A program made the position numbers and the translations under genes. A DNA stretch of 64,000 nucleotides from Gemmatimonadota bacterium. Its GTDB lineage: Bacteria > Gemmatimonadota > Gemmatimonadetes > Gemmatimonadales > GWC2-71-9. How positions within the stretch are numbered: the first letter of the stretch is position 1; each line of letters begins with the position of its first letter. Positions 24,479-33,482 of this stretch are shown here, one piece after another. The notes under the pieces are model-generated. The model did not search any database. It saw only the letters and a program-made list of their open reading frames with translations, and was not told the DNA's origin. The stretch is from assembly GCA_040388535.1 (NCBI GenBank), contig JAZKBR010000002.1, positions 376,630 to 440,629 on the forward strand. The letters are read 5' to 3'.

Positions 24479-25060
24479 TCACGCCGGCGACGTCACTCCA
24501 TTGCCCCATTTCGACCAGGCCCACGCCACCAGCAGCCAGGCTGCGACCGCTGCCACGGTCACGTCGGAGAGGAAGTGTGCCTGCGCCTGCACCCGCGTCA
24601 CGGCGCACCCCGCTGCCAGCACCAGCCAGACCGGCCAGGCGCGAGGGTACATCCGGCTGAGCAGCCACGCGCCACTGAATGCCACCAGCGCGTGGCTGCT
24701 CGGCAAGCCGATGTCTTTGGTGGCGATCAACTGATCGGCGAATGGCCGGAAGTAGTAGGCCCCGTCGTGCAGCCCCGGTCGCTCGCGCCGCAACCCGATC
24801 TTCATCACCTCGGCCAGCAATCCACCTGCCGTCGGGACCAGGGCCAGCAGGAGTGCCCGGCGCCGGTCCCGCGTGGCAAGCCAGAGCGCCAGTGCGAGCA
24901 GCAGCCAGACCGGCAGGAATCCCACGGTGCGGAACATCCGGCCGAAGTCGTGGTCGTACACGCTGGGCGATATCAGGTGATGCCAGGCCCAGCTATCGCC
25001 AAGGTGGGCCGCGATGATCGCTACGACGAATACCACGATGATTCGGGGAGTGAGTCGCAT
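24479..25060 (-). CDS. PAP2 superfamily phosphatase
   Basis: A 193-residue integral membrane phosphatase of the PAP2/lipid phosphatase family, with about five TM helices. All three signature motifs are present: KIGLRRERP, PSSHALVAFSG and TRVQAQAHFLSDV (motif 3, with His and Asp). It may act on phosphatidic acid, phosphatidylglycerol phosphate or undecaprenyl pyrophosphate; substrate cannot be told from sequence. It is convergent with the hydrolase-like gene and 35 bp from the divergent DUF3187 gene. Confidence 0.88.
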   Translation of the reverse strand: MRLTPRIIVVFVVAIIAAHLGDSWAWHHLISPSVYDHDFGRMFRTVGFLPVWLLLALALWLATRDRRRALLLALVPTAGGLLAEVMKIGLRRERPGLHDGAYYFRPFADQLIATKDIGLPSSHALVAFSGAWLLSRMYPRAWPVWLVLAAGCAVTRVQAQAHFLSDVTVAAVAAWLLVAWAWSKWGNGVTSPA

Positions 25061-25095
25061 GGTCCTGTAAGCTAGTGTCTCACTACTTTTCCGCG

Positions 25096-26043
25096 ATGCG
25101 AATCCTCCTCGGGCCGGCCCTCCTCACCGTGGCGACTTCACTCGCCGCACAGGAGCTGCCGCCGTACGTCCCATCGAATCCTGCCCTGACCTCGCGCAGT
25201 GCGCTCTACGCGCAGCCAATGGTGCGGCCGTCGAAGGGGTGGCAACTGCGAACCGTGGCCGACTACGCCAATGCGGTTGAGGTCACCGTCGCACCGAGCG
25301 GCCGCACCTACAACTTCGACGCCGAAACGCTCTCTGGCGACATCTGGCTCACCCACGATCTCTCGCCGCGGCTCTTCGTGGTTGGCAACGTGGCAATCCG
25401 TGGTGGCTATGCCGGCTTCATGGATGGCTTCCTGAACTGGTATCACGATTTCGTCGGCCTCAAGGTCCCGGCGCGCAACAGGCGCACTGAGAATCGCTTT
25501 ACCTGGGAGTACGATCTCCCCGACGGACAGCACCTTGTTTACGAACGACCGGGCACCTTCATCGGTGACGCGCGTGTCGGGGCAGGGCTTCGCTTCGGGA
25601 AGAGTCAGCTCGTCGCAGCGGTCACCTTGCCGACGGCTGGCGCCGAAGGTTGGGGTCGCGACGTGATCGGGACGGCACTGCAACTCACATCACGCTGGGT
25701 CGACAACTCGCGCTTTGTGGTAGAAGCCGGTGCTGCAGCGGGGTGGACGCCAACCCACGGCAGCCAGGCGGCCTTTCAGCGCGCGACCTTCCTGGGTGCG
25801 CAGCTCGCGTCGCGGTGGCGCTTCTCGGGTCGTCAGGCGCTCTTCGCGACCCTCTGGATGCAGTCACCCAACTGGAAGAACACCGGCTTCAACGCCCTCG
25901 ACAACGCCGAAGTCACTCTCGACTTCGGCGGCCTCGTGAAGTTCGGCAAGCACTGGCCCGAGCTGCAGATCGGCATGACTGAAGACCTGATGCCCGCCGG
26001 CCCCGCTGTCGATGCGGGCTTCAAGCTCGGAGTGCGCTGGTAG
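25096..26043 (+). CDS. DUF3187-like outer-membrane protein
   Basis: A 315-residue secreted protein: signal peptide MRILLGPALLTVATSLAAQ, then amphipathic beta-strands ending in LGVRW with a C-terminal aromatic residue, as in outer-membrane barrels. The stretches NFDAETLSGDIWLTHDLSPRLFV and GFMDGFLNWYHDFVGLKVPARN resemble DUF3187. The ATG at 25096 was preferred to an upstream frame start because it begins the signal peptide. Function is unknown. Confidence 0.7.
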   Translation: MRILLGPALLTVATSLAAQELPPYVPSNPALTSRSALYAQPMVRPSKGWQLRTVADYANAVEVTVAPSGRTYNFDAETLSGDIWLTHDLSPRLFVVGNVAIRGGYAGFMDGFLNWYHDFVGLKVPARNRRTENRFTWEYDLPDGQHLVYERPGTFIGDARVGAGLRFGKSQLVAAVTLPTAGAEGWGRDVIGTALQLTSRWVDNSRFVVEAGAAAGWTPTHGSQAAFQRATFLGAQLASRWRFSGRQALFATLWMQSPNWKNTGFNALDNAEVTLDFGGLVKFGKHWPELQIGMTEDLMPAGPAVDAGFKLGVRW

Positions 26044-26049
26044 AAAGCA

Positions 26050-26114
26050 GAAGGGTGAAGGGTGAAGGGTGAAGGGCGATGGGATGACATCCCCCCTTCT
26101 CCCTTCTCCCTTCT
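26050..26114. repeat. heptamer tandem repeats in inverted arms, between convergent genes
   Basis: GAAGGGT is repeated three times (26050-26070) plus one variant unit. CCCTTCT is repeated three times on the same strand (26094-26114). The arms can fold into a long hairpin with regular mismatches, placed between the convergent ends of the DUF3187 gene and the gene at 26117, so it could also terminate both transcripts. Confidence 0.85.
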
Positions 26115-26116
26115 CG

Positions 26117-26644
26117 TTAGGCGTGATCCGCCGCGCCAAGCGGTGACCCCGCAAACGCGCGCCCGATCGCCGGGTGCCGCCGCCAGAGCCACGAACACAT
26201 CACCACTGCTGCGAGCGTGTTGGCCGCGAGCACACTCCAGAGCGGAAACATTCCGGCAGCCGTTTCCGCGCCGATCTGCACCAGCCCGTAGAAGAACAAC
26301 TCGAACACCACCAGCAACTGCACGATGGCGTAGCGCATCAGCCCGCTCGCTTCGGCACGCCGCGCGAGTGCGGTGAGGAAGAGTCCGAACGCGGTGAAGG
26401 CGATGAGATGGACGATGGTATAGAGCACGATCGCGAGCATGTCGGGGGATGTCGCAATCGGTGTGGCCTGGCGCATCACGAAGACTTCGCCGAGCACCGT
26501 TGGTGTCATCAGCGGTCTGCCCCGCGCGATGTCGACCGCGAGGTAGAAGGCGGCGACCACTGCCGCGCCAAGCAATCCGGTAATCACGCCCTCACGGCGT
26601 GCTGCGGCATCGTCCATCATCGTCGCGCTTGAGCTGCTGACCAT
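26117..26644 (-). CDS. four-helix membrane protein of unknown function
   Basis: A 175-residue hydrophobic protein with four predicted TM helices: about residues 18-38, 68-92, 103-124 and 130-152. Conserved-looking polar residues are few, and no family was recognised. It is the last gene of the run 28352 to 26117 on the minus strand, 27 bp after the iron-trafficking gene. Confidence 0.6.
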   Translation of the reverse strand: MVSSSSATMMDDAAARREGVITGLLGAAVVAAFYLAVDIARGRPLMTPTVLGEVFVMRQATPIATSPDMLAIVLYTIVHLIAFTAFGLFLTALARRAEASGLMRYAIVQLLVVFELFFYGLVQIGAETAAGMFPLWSVLAANTLAAVVMCSWLWRRHPAIGRAFAGSPLGAADHA

Positions 26645-26671
26645 GATCTTGCCCCCGGTGAAAATGCGGAG

Positions 26672-26923
26672 TTACGGCACGGCGTCTGCCGCGCCGGTGC
26701 CGAAGAGGAACTGCTCGAGATTGCGGAGAAGGAATTCCTTCGCCTTGGGCTGATGCGGCACCAGGGCGTAGTGATTGATGAGCTGCTGCTGGGTCTTGAG
26801 CCAGTCGGCCCAGCAGTCACGGCAGATGGTATCGAAGATCCGCTGGCCGAGGTCGTTGTTGAACGGCTTGAAGGCCTGCCGTTCGGCATCGCGGCCGCAG
26901 CGCACGCAGTGAATGGATGTCAT
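26672..26923 (-). CDS. YggX-like iron-trafficking protein with two CxxC pairs
   Basis: An 83-residue protein resembling Fe(II)-trafficking protein YggX: RDAERQAFKPFNNDLGQRIFDTICRDCWADWLKTQQQLINHYAL and the C-terminal LEQFLFG align along its whole length. YggX protects Fe-S enzymes from oxidative damage. Here the N-terminus has CVRC and the middle CRDC, so four cysteines could hold zinc or iron; classical YggX has only one conserved N-terminal cysteine. The ATG at 26923 is the only sensible start; the open frame continues upstream in unrelated sequence. Confidence 0.78.
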   Translation of the reverse strand: MTSIHCVRCGRDAERQAFKPFNNDLGQRIFDTICRDCWADWLKTQQQLINHYALVPHQPKAKEFLLRNLEQFLFGTGAADAVP

Positions 26924-26958
26924 GGGGGAGAAAGTAACTCCCGCCCAGTCGACCTGCT

Positions 26959-26979
26959 GGCGCCCCGCGATGGGGCGCC
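26959..26979. repeat. short GGCGCCCC palindrome
   Basis: GGCGCCCC and GGGGCGCC arms surround GCGAT, just downstream of the small membrane gene at 26983. It is similar in style to the palindromes at 33445 and 37014 but not the same sequence. Confidence 0.5.
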
Positions 26980-26982
26980 GCC

Positions 26983-27264
26983 CTACTCGCCGCGCTTGAG
27001 CGCCTTCACTCCGCTGGCGGTGCCGAGACCGGCCGCGAGTCCGGCGATCGCGGCGGTAAAGCCGGTCACCAGCGGCAGCAGGGCGGCAATCGGCGAGGCC
27101 ACCAGCAGCACCGCGAAGCCTGCCAGCCACGGGGCGATCGGGTTCTTCACGGCATCGACGAAGCGGAGCTTGTTGCGAACGAACTCGCGGGCCAGGCCGA
27201 ACATGAAGAGGCCGGCGGCCGCGGTGATCACCAGCGAGACCAGGCCAAACATTGCTGCGAACAC
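26983..27264 (-). CDS. small membrane protein, three TM segments
   Basis: A 93-residue hydrophobic protein with TM segments near residues 5-24, 43-63 and 66-85, an amphipathic REFVRNKLRFVDAVKNP between the first two, and a basic end (KALKRGE). The GTG at 27264 is favoured over an ATG four codons later because GGAGG lies 8 bases upstream of it. No family was recognised. Confidence 0.62.
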   Translation of the reverse strand: MFAAMFGLVSLVITAAAGLFMFGLAREFVRNKLRFVDAVKNPIAPWLAGFAVLLVASPIAALLPLVTGFTAAIAGLAAGLGTASGVKALKRGE

Positions 27265-27356
27265 GGGAAGTCCTCCGAACGAGACATGTTTCAGTACGCA
27301 ACAGCCGTGATTCCGGTTTCATCCCCAGCCTCCCCAGTGTCTGAGGAGGAGACTCC

Positions 27357-28352
27357 TTACCAGCGAATGACCGCACTCCCCCACAAGAATCCCGACCCGA
27401 ACGCCGTCACCGCCAGCAGGTCACCGCGCTTGAGCCGCCCGGCCCGGACGCACTCGTCGAGCGCAATCGGAATGGTTGCCGCCGTGGTATTCCCGAAGCG
27501 CTGGATGTTGTTGTAGACCTGGTCGTCGCGCAACTCGAGCGAGCGCTGTACCAGCTCCGAGATCCGCAGGTTGGCCTGATGGGGAATGAGCAGGGTGAGA
27601 TCGCTCGTGGCGACGTTCGCCTTGGCCAGCGCCGCGCGCACCGATTCCGGCATCCGGGTGGTCGCGTGGCGGAATACTTCACGACCATTCATCTGCAGGA
27701 ACGCCTTCGCCCCGACGTGCTCATGCTGCACCCGCGGATGGTAGATCGCCCCCGGTGCGTCGACCCAGAGTTCATGGGCATAGCCGCCGTCGCCGTGCAG
27801 ATCGATCGCGAGCACCGCCGACGCGTCGTCCCCCTCGACCGCACCCACGATGACCGCCCCGGCGCCGTCGGCGAAAATCACCGCCGAGTCGCGGCCGGCC
27901 GAGGAGACGTCGAGTGCCGTCGACTGGATCTCCTGCCCGACGATCAAGATGGTGCGAAAGGTCCCCGCCTTGATGAAGGCGTCGGCCATCGACAGCGAAT
28001 AGACGAACCCCGAGCATTGCGCCCGCAGATCGAACGCCGGAATGTTGCCGAACCCCATCGCGTGCTGCAGCAGCACGCCGTTGCCGGGAGCAAAGTGATC
28101 GGCGGTCGAGGTCGCGTAGATGATTGCGTCGATGTCGGCGACGGTGAGCCCGGCCATCTCGAGCGCCTTGTTTGCCGCGCCAGTGGCGAGCTCGATTCCC
28201 GTCTCTCCCTCACGGATCCAGCGCCGCTCCCTGATGCCGGTCCGCTGGGAGATCCACTCGTCGGAGGTATCCATGATGGCCGCGAGGTCGTCGTTGGTCA
28301 CGACGCGCTCGGGCACCAGATGTCCGGTACCGATGATCTGCAAATTGGGCAT
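27357..28352 (-). CDS. fabH: 3-oxoacyl-ACP synthase III
   Basis: A 331-residue thiolase-fold condensing enzyme that starts fatty acid synthesis by joining acetyl-CoA (or a related primer) to malonyl-ACP. The catalytic triad is visible: Cys113 in RAQCSGF, His in LIPHQANLRI and Asn in RFGNTTAATIP. The C-terminal GSGFLWGSAVIRW is typical. The ATG at 28352 begins the conserved MPNLQIIGTGHLVPERVVTNDDL; the frame is open upstream but without family sequence. No other fab gene is nearby, so a specialised KAS III role (secondary lipid or long-chain primer) remains possible. Confidence 0.92.
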   Translation of the reverse strand: MPNLQIIGTGHLVPERVVTNDDLAAIMDTSDEWISQRTGIRERRWIREGETGIELATGAANKALEMAGLTVADIDAIIYATSTADHFAPGNGVLLQHAMGFGNIPAFDLRAQCSGFVYSLSMADAFIKAGTFRTILIVGQEIQSTALDVSSAGRDSAVIFADGAGAVIVGAVEGDDASAVLAIDLHGDGGYAHELWVDAPGAIYHPRVQHEHVGAKAFLQMNGREVFRHATTRMPESVRAALAKANVATSDLTLLIPHQANLRISELVQRSLELRDDQVYNNIQRFGNTTAATIPIALDECVRAGRLKRGDLLAVTAFGSGFLWGSAVIRW

Positions 28353-28605
28353 CACGAAAGGTAAGGCGGAACCGAAGCGAGGGGAGGGGAACGGGCGGCC
28401 CCCGCCTGACAGGACAATCACACTGCCGACTTGATCACCCCGGCGCTCCGCGGTATCGTGAAGCACAACTGAGTGCAACGCGTCGAGCGTAGGGGCCCCT
28501 CCCGGGGTGCATGGTCGACGTTGTCAACACGGACTCCCTGGCCGGTTACGGGGTAGTTCGTGGTCTTGCGTCTACCCCCCAGGCAACACGCAACGGAGGT
28601 ACGAC

Positions 28606-29727
28606 ATGAGGCAGGTTCTTCGGTTGTTGGGGATCGGCATTGTCGCCGGCGCAGGCCCCGCGATGGCCCAGACCATCGACGTCCCGCTCGCTGCCGCCCA
28701 ATGGCAGGCCAGCGACAGCATCCGCTTCGAGCAGTGGCAAGGCCGACCGGCCCTCTGGATCAACAAGGGCTTCGCCTGGGCGACTGGCGTGAGCGCCGCC
28801 AACGGTAGTTTCGAGGCCGATATCTGGACCGGCGCCTCGGCCCAGAACATCGGCATCACCTTCCACACCCGCGACCGCAATGCCTCAGAAGTCATCTTCG
28901 TCCGGCCTGGCCTCAGCGGGACACCGGAATCCGTCCAATATGGTCCGGCCCTCAACGGTACCGGCGTCGCGTGGCAGATCTATCACGGCGATGGCGCCAA
29001 CGCGGTCGCCAACATCGCTCGCGAGACGTGGGTCCATCTCGAAGTGCGCGTCGCTGGCGACACGGCCCGATTCTACCTCGAGCACGCTGCCGAGCCGATT
29101 CTCACGGTGCCGCACCTCGTACTCGGGCCCGATGCCGGCGGCAGTATCGGCGTCTGGACCGGCGCGTTCGGGCGCGGTGCCTGGTTCTCGAACGTGCGCT
29201 ACACTGCCGACAACGGCAGCCACCCTGTTCCATCGCCGCCGCTTCCGATCGGCACCATTACCGATTGGGAGATTTCGCAGGCATTCGAGGCCGCGACCCA
29301 GACGCCAGGGTCATTGCCAGCACCAGCTTCGCTGAAGTGGGAGAGAGTGCGCGCCGAGGCGCCTGGGCTGGTGTTGCTGAATCGCTACCGTGTGGCGCCA
29401 GCGCGCGGTGCGCCGGGAGCATTTCCTGACAGCATTCTGGGTGGGCAGGTCAACGGATCACGCGTGGTGTACGCCCGCACCGTGATCACGGCAGCCAAGG
29501 CCGGCATCCGCCGCATTCACGTCGGCTTCAGCGACGCCGCAGTGCTCTACAGCAACGGTGTGCCGCTCTTCGCCGGCTTTCGACCGGCGTACCTCAACGA
29601 TCTTGGCTACATGAATCTGCTGGGCGATGCGGTCTATCTGCCGCTCAAGGCCGGGCGCAACGAAATCGTGCTTGCGGTCACCGAATACTTCGGCGGGTGG
29701 GCCTTCTCGGCCCGGCTCGATCCGTAG
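28606..29727 (+). CDS. secreted protein with concanavalin/LamG-like domain
   Basis: A 373-residue exported protein: MRQVLRLLGIGIVAGAGPAMAQ is the signal peptide. Residues about 30-210 read like a jelly-roll sugar-binding or DUF1080-like fold (SFEADIWTGASAQNIGITFHTRD, WQIYHGDGANAV, GSIGVWTGAFGRGAWFSNVRYT). The C-terminal third (IHVGFSDAAVLYSNGVPLFAG, VYLPLKAGRNEIVLAVTEYFGGWAF) looks like a second beta domain. SD GGAGGT lies 6 bases ahead of the ATG. A 253-bp gap separates it from the divergent fabH, with nothing else recognised in it. Ligand unknown. Confidence 0.72.
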   Translation: MRQVLRLLGIGIVAGAGPAMAQTIDVPLAAAQWQASDSIRFEQWQGRPALWINKGFAWATGVSAANGSFEADIWTGASAQNIGITFHTRDRNASEVIFVRPGLSGTPESVQYGPALNGTGVAWQIYHGDGANAVANIARETWVHLEVRVAGDTARFYLEHAAEPILTVPHLVLGPDAGGSIGVWTGAFGRGAWFSNVRYTADNGSHPVPSPPLPIGTITDWEISQAFEAATQTPGSLPAPASLKWERVRAEAPGLVLLNRYRVAPARGAPGAFPDSILGGQVNGSRVVYARTVITAAKAGIRRIHVGFSDAAVLYSNGVPLFAGFRPAYLNDLGYMNLLGDAVYLPLKAGRNEIVLAVTEYFGGWAFSARLDP

Positions 29728-29751
29728 TTGAACGAATGGGGTGCGGCTCCC

Positions 29752-30645
29752 TCAGTTGGGGAACCGCACCCCGCGCGCCGCGAGGGTGTCATCGTCGTAA
29801 CGAACTTCGAATGTCGCCGGCCGACCAGCCACACGCTTGAACGTGAAAAGCATGTCAGGACGTAACACTTCGTAGATCTCCCCGCTCTTGTCATACAGGC
29901 CGGGCGCAAAGATTTCCGGCGCAACCCGGATCATCGCGAACTTTCCCATCCAGTTGTCGTTCGGCTCGAACTGCGCCTTCAGCGTGCCGTTCTCGTGGGT
30001 AAGGATCAGCTCCTTGGTCTTGCCGCTGTCTCTTCCCTCCATCTCGGTGTAGCGGAACTTCCCGAGGTACGGCCGCGCCTCAGACTCGGCCAGCTCCACC
30101 TTCAATGATGGTTGCACCACCAGCTTCATCGTGGCCCGGGTGGTGCCCCACTGCATCGCAATGGTGCCACCACCCACGCTGAGTTCCGGTATCGACCAGG
30201 TCAGTACATCAACGAACTGCGCCTGATCGATCGTGACCGGAAAGCGGATCTGCCTGGCAGCGGAATCAGGTGGATCCATATGGAAGCGGTGCGAATCCGG
30301 ATCGAGCACCATCGTCCAGTCGCCCTGTTCCTTGAGGATCATCCAGACGGCGTACTTCCCTTTCGGCACCGGACGGCCGCCAATCGTCACATCCTTGCTC
30401 ACTTCCAGCGTCGTGGCCCAGTTGGCGCCGGGCGTCCACGTTTCGCCCCAGTGCGCGGCCGGCGTGCCGAACAGTTTCGTCCTCCCCCGCGTACGCGGAC
30501 GCGAGTAGGTGATCGTGAGCTTCGTGCCATCAATCATCTGAGTGATCGAGCCGAGCTCACTGGCGCGGATCTGTGCCGGCGAAGCGACGGGGAGTGCGCA
30601 GATCATCATGGCAGCAACAATCGCGGCGCGGAGACCAGCGGTCAT
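29752..30645 (-). CDS. DUF2911 family secreted protein
   Basis: A 297-residue exported protein with signal peptide ending ALPVASPAQ. The first half matches DUF2911: ITYSRPRTRGRTKLFG, GETWTPGANWATTLEVSKDVTIGGRPVPKGKYAVWMI. The second half is a separate beta-rich region (GKFRYTEMEGRDSGKTKELILTHENG) like lipocalin-type add-ons. Function of DUF2911 is unknown. The ATG at 30645 starts the signal peptide. It is 47 bp downstream of the PCYCGC-like gene on the same strand. Confidence 0.78.
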   Translation of the reverse strand: MTAGLRAAIVAAMMICALPVASPAQIRASELGSITQMIDGTKLTITYSRPRTRGRTKLFGTPAAHWGETWTPGANWATTLEVSKDVTIGGRPVPKGKYAVWMILKEQGDWTMVLDPDSHRFHMDPPDSAARQIRFPVTIDQAQFVDVLTWSIPELSVGGGTIAMQWGTTRATMKLVVQPSLKVELAESEARPYLGKFRYTEMEGRDSGKTKELILTHENGTLKAQFEPNDNWMGKFAMIRVAPEIFAPGLYDKSGEIYEVLRPDMLFTFKRVAGRPATFEVRYDDDTLAARGVRFPN

Positions 30646-30692
30646 GGCAGGATGCCTCGGTTGGGGCAGGCGAGCAGTCTCAAGGGTCTGCG

Positions 30693-31127
30693 TCAATCAC
30701 CAAACTGCGCGTCGACCGCGACACGAATCTCGTCGAGCGTCTTTCCTTCCTTGTGTAGGCGGGCCGCGAGCCGCCCCTGTCCCTGGCAGATGGGACAGTG
30801 CTGCGCCATCGCGTCGCCTTCGTAACAGGTGAGCAGGGAATAGAATCCGGGTGATGCGGCACAGCCGCAGTTGCAGCGGATGCCATCGATCACGCCGGGA
30901 ATCGCACGAATGGAGTCGAACAGCGGCGCGAGCTTGGGATTGTGCGTGAGCTGTTCCTTGGTGAGCACCTTGGCCGCAGTGATACCGACGCGCGGGGTCG
31001 GGTGCGGCCCGAGCACGGCGCCGGGACGACAGCGATGCACCATCGCGGCGGCGTGCGGTGGCGGAGCGATCACTAACCCCGCCACCACGGCACTGCACGA
31101 CTGCAGAAAGGCCCGGCGATCGATCAT
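30693..31127 (-). CDS. Tat-exported PCYCGC-motif-like protein
   Basis: A 144-residue protein with a twin-arginine signal (DRRAFLQS). Six cysteines lie in the mature half: CNCGC (85-89), C101, and CPIC (111-114). The pattern GIRCNCGCAASPGFYSLLTCY, then CPICQGQGRLAARLHKEGKTLDEIRVAVDAQFG resembles proteins with the PCYCGC motif, whose function is unknown. Export through Tat suggests it folds or binds a cofactor in the cytoplasm first. It lies 12 bp after the DUF5916 gene stop, so they are probably one transcript. Confidence 0.75.
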   Translation of the reverse strand: MIDRRAFLQSCSAVVAGLVIAPPPHAAAMVHRCRPGAVLGPHPTPRVGITAAKVLTKEQLTHNPKLAPLFDSIRAIPGVIDGIRCNCGCAASPGFYSLLTCYEGDAMAQHCPICQGQGRLAARLHKEGKTLDEIRVAVDAQFGD

Positions 31128-31139
31128 CTCACCCTCCGC

Positions 31140-33428
31140 TTACCGTCGGAAGAGGTACGCCACCTTCAGGAAGAAGCCATCATCGAGGCGCCGCAGGTTC
31201 TGCAACGTGAGCGTCTGGTCGCCATCGAGCGTGGAGCCGTAGCCGAGGAAGGCCACGGTGCCCGGCGTCGGCTCATACGACGCGAGCCAGTCCATGCGAA
31301 GGCGATTCCGCTTGGTCGCACCGGCCGGCGTGCCATCCACGAGAATCGCATAGCCCGTGGCCGGGTCGCGCAGGGCTGCCTGCCGCTCGGAACGATACTC
31401 CCCAACCAGCCGGAAGAAGAGGGCACGATTCGGTTGCACTTCGACTTTCACGCGGGGAATCACCGTTCTCGCAAATTCACTCCCATCCGCCGCGCGCGCC
31501 AGCTTGGTCCACGTCACCGTTCCCGACAGCCGGGTGCTCGGCGTCGGCCGCAGGTTCACCGACCCGCGGAGCGTGGTGACTTCACCCTGTGCCGCCTCGG
31601 GGAAGATCGGTGTGCGACCAAGGTTGGTCGAGATCGAGGCATCGAACTGCTTGTAGAGCGGCGTCGAGATGCTCGCATTGCCGCTCCACTGATCGAAGAC
31701 ACCGCTCGCGAGGGCGAACGGGAGCGTCGAGGTCGGCCCGGCCACGGTGTAGTTGGTGTAGTTGTTCCGCTCGAAACGGGCGAACCCTTCGGAGAACTGT
31801 CCGCTCACGTTCCAGCCGCCACGGAAGCGGAAGCTCCAGTTGAGCTGCGCAGCGCCCTCGATCGACTTGTCGGTGATGAAGTCGCCGTACTTCCAGATCT
31901 GGTTCGATCCGCCGAAGAGGGTGAACTGCTCGATGAACGCGCCGCGGGCGCCGTAGATCGACCACCGGTTGAACGCGCGCCCCTGCAGGATCCCCACGCG
32001 ATTCACGAAACCGCTGCGCGCCTCGAACTCCTTGTCGAACGCCGTGAGGTGGTAGTTGAAACCGAAGGCGCGGCCAGTCCGGTCGACCTCCATATCCCAG
32101 AGCGGCGCCGAGCGCGTGTCGCCGGTGCGCGAATCGCGGGTCCATGAGTTCGCGAGCTGGGTCTGGAAGTAGTAGAGCTTCTTGAACACGAGGCGGGCAT
32201 CGGCCGAGACGACGCGATTGAAGGCGCCGTCCTGCTCGCGATCGGTGAGCGTGAGGCCGGCGACCGAGTTGGCGCCGACATCACGGCGCACACGCGTCAT
32301 GTTCACGAAAGCATTGGGTGCATCGCGCACTTCGTCGATCGAGTTGAGTTGCGCTACCGTGTAGTGCCCGAACTTGCCGGTGAGCTTGGCGCCCGCCAAC
32401 GGATTCGCGATGCTGCGGGTGTAGACGAGGTTGTTTGGCGCAGCGAAGAGTTCGATCCCCTCGAGGAAGAACGGTCGCCGCTCCGGAAAGAAGAGCGCGA
32501 AGCGTTCGTTGATCGTCACCAACCCGGCATCCGACTCGACCTGCGAAAAGTCGGGATTGATGGTGCCGTCGAGGGTGACATTGGTGAAGCCGAAGCGCAA
32601 GTTACCGCCGACATCAGTCTTGAGGTCGCCGCGATCGAAATTGCCGCTGGCATCGCGCACGCCCGGCAGGTTCGCGGTGATCGTCGGCTGGATCTCGGTG
32701 ACGACGCCGCGCTTGATGTCGTGGATCCCTTCGATGGTGCCGGCCTGTGCCAGGAAGGAGGCGCTCGCACGGCGCACGTCGGTCCAGGTGTCTTCGTAAC
32801 CGGTGCGTTGTGTCGTCCGCGCGACGTTGATGCCCCAGGTCTGCTGCGCGCCACCAGCATAACGCAGCGACTTGAACGGGATCCGCATCTCGATGGCGTA
32901 ACCGAACGAGGTGCGCTGTCCCTTGCTCTGCCAGAGGAAATCGGGGTTCCGGTCGATGGTGCCGGAGATCATCCCGGCGCTTGCCGCAAAACCGCCCTCG
33001 CTGCGCACGCCATCGTCCTGCACGCCGTAGGCATTGCTGCCGAAGAAGTAGGCGCGGCGCCGGTCGTTGAAGGTGTCGAGATAGACACTCACCTGGTCGT
33101 CGCTGGCGATGTTATCGCGCTTGGCGAGCGTGGCGCGCACCGACGACGGGTCGCGATCGTAGGCGAGGATCCCAAAGTGGATCGCCGTGGGCGAATACCA
33201 GACCAGCACCACGGTGGAGTCTTCGGCCGGACGGCCATCGACGGGCCGGGTCTGGTAGAAATGATCCAGCCGCGCTGCCTGCCGCCACACCGGCTCGTCG
33301 AGCACGCCATCGAGCACGATCTCGGCCTCGACCCTGGGCGGCTTCACCGCTGGAGCCGGGGCAACGGTCTGGGCGACGAGAGCCGCCGGAAGGGCGACCA
33401 GGAGCAACAACGACAAAGTGGGTTTCAT
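31140..33428 (-). CDS. DUF5916-type outer-membrane protein with CBM9-like domain
   Basis: A 762-residue outer-membrane protein. After signal peptide MKPTLSLLLLVALPAALVAQ comes a carbohydrate-binding-module-9-like domain (VLDGVLDEPVWRQAARLDHF, VYLDTFNDRRRAYFF, AIEMRIPFKSLRY). The remaining roughly 550 residues form a large barrel typical of DUF5916, with NPDFSQVESDAGLVTINERFALFFPERRPFFLEG as its signature, ending KVAYLFRR. Exact substrate is unknown; such proteins are common in polymer-degrading and predatory bacteria. The ATG at 33428 starts the signal peptide. Confidence 0.85.
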   Translation of the reverse strand: MKPTLSLLLLVALPAALVAQTVAPAPAVKPPRVEAEIVLDGVLDEPVWRQAARLDHFYQTRPVDGRPAEDSTVVLVWYSPTAIHFGILAYDRDPSSVRATLAKRDNIASDDQVSVYLDTFNDRRRAYFFGSNAYGVQDDGVRSEGGFAASAGMISGTIDRNPDFLWQSKGQRTSFGYAIEMRIPFKSLRYAGGAQQTWGINVARTTQRTGYEDTWTDVRRASASFLAQAGTIEGIHDIKRGVVTEIQPTITANLPGVRDASGNFDRGDLKTDVGGNLRFGFTNVTLDGTINPDFSQVESDAGLVTINERFALFFPERRPFFLEGIELFAAPNNLVYTRSIANPLAGAKLTGKFGHYTVAQLNSIDEVRDAPNAFVNMTRVRRDVGANSVAGLTLTDREQDGAFNRVVSADARLVFKKLYYFQTQLANSWTRDSRTGDTRSAPLWDMEVDRTGRAFGFNYHLTAFDKEFEARSGFVNRVGILQGRAFNRWSIYGARGAFIEQFTLFGGSNQIWKYGDFITDKSIEGAAQLNWSFRFRGGWNVSGQFSEGFARFERNNYTNYTVAGPTSTLPFALASGVFDQWSGNASISTPLYKQFDASISTNLGRTPIFPEAAQGEVTTLRGSVNLRPTPSTRLSGTVTWTKLARAADGSEFARTVIPRVKVEVQPNRALFFRLVGEYRSERQAALRDPATGYAILVDGTPAGATKRNRLRMDWLASYEPTPGTVAFLGYGSTLDGDQTLTLQNLRRLDDGFFLKVAYLFRR

Positions 33429-33444
33429 AGGGGCGATAAGATAA

Positions 33445-33466
33445 GGGGCGCAGCATGCTGGGCCCA
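33445..33466. repeat. GCAGCATGCTGC palindromic repeat, degenerate copy
   Basis: GGGGCGCAGCATGCTGGGCC followed by CATAC matches the palindrome at 37014-37035 except for a one-base loss in the right arm. It lies between the DUF5916 gene and the kinase gene. Confidence 0.7.
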
Positions 33467-33482
33467 TACTGCGAACGTCCCC

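Noticed and set aside
26050-26114. CRISPR-like array
   Set aside because: Units are 7 bp with no spacers; the same applies to the repeats at 46151 and 57950.
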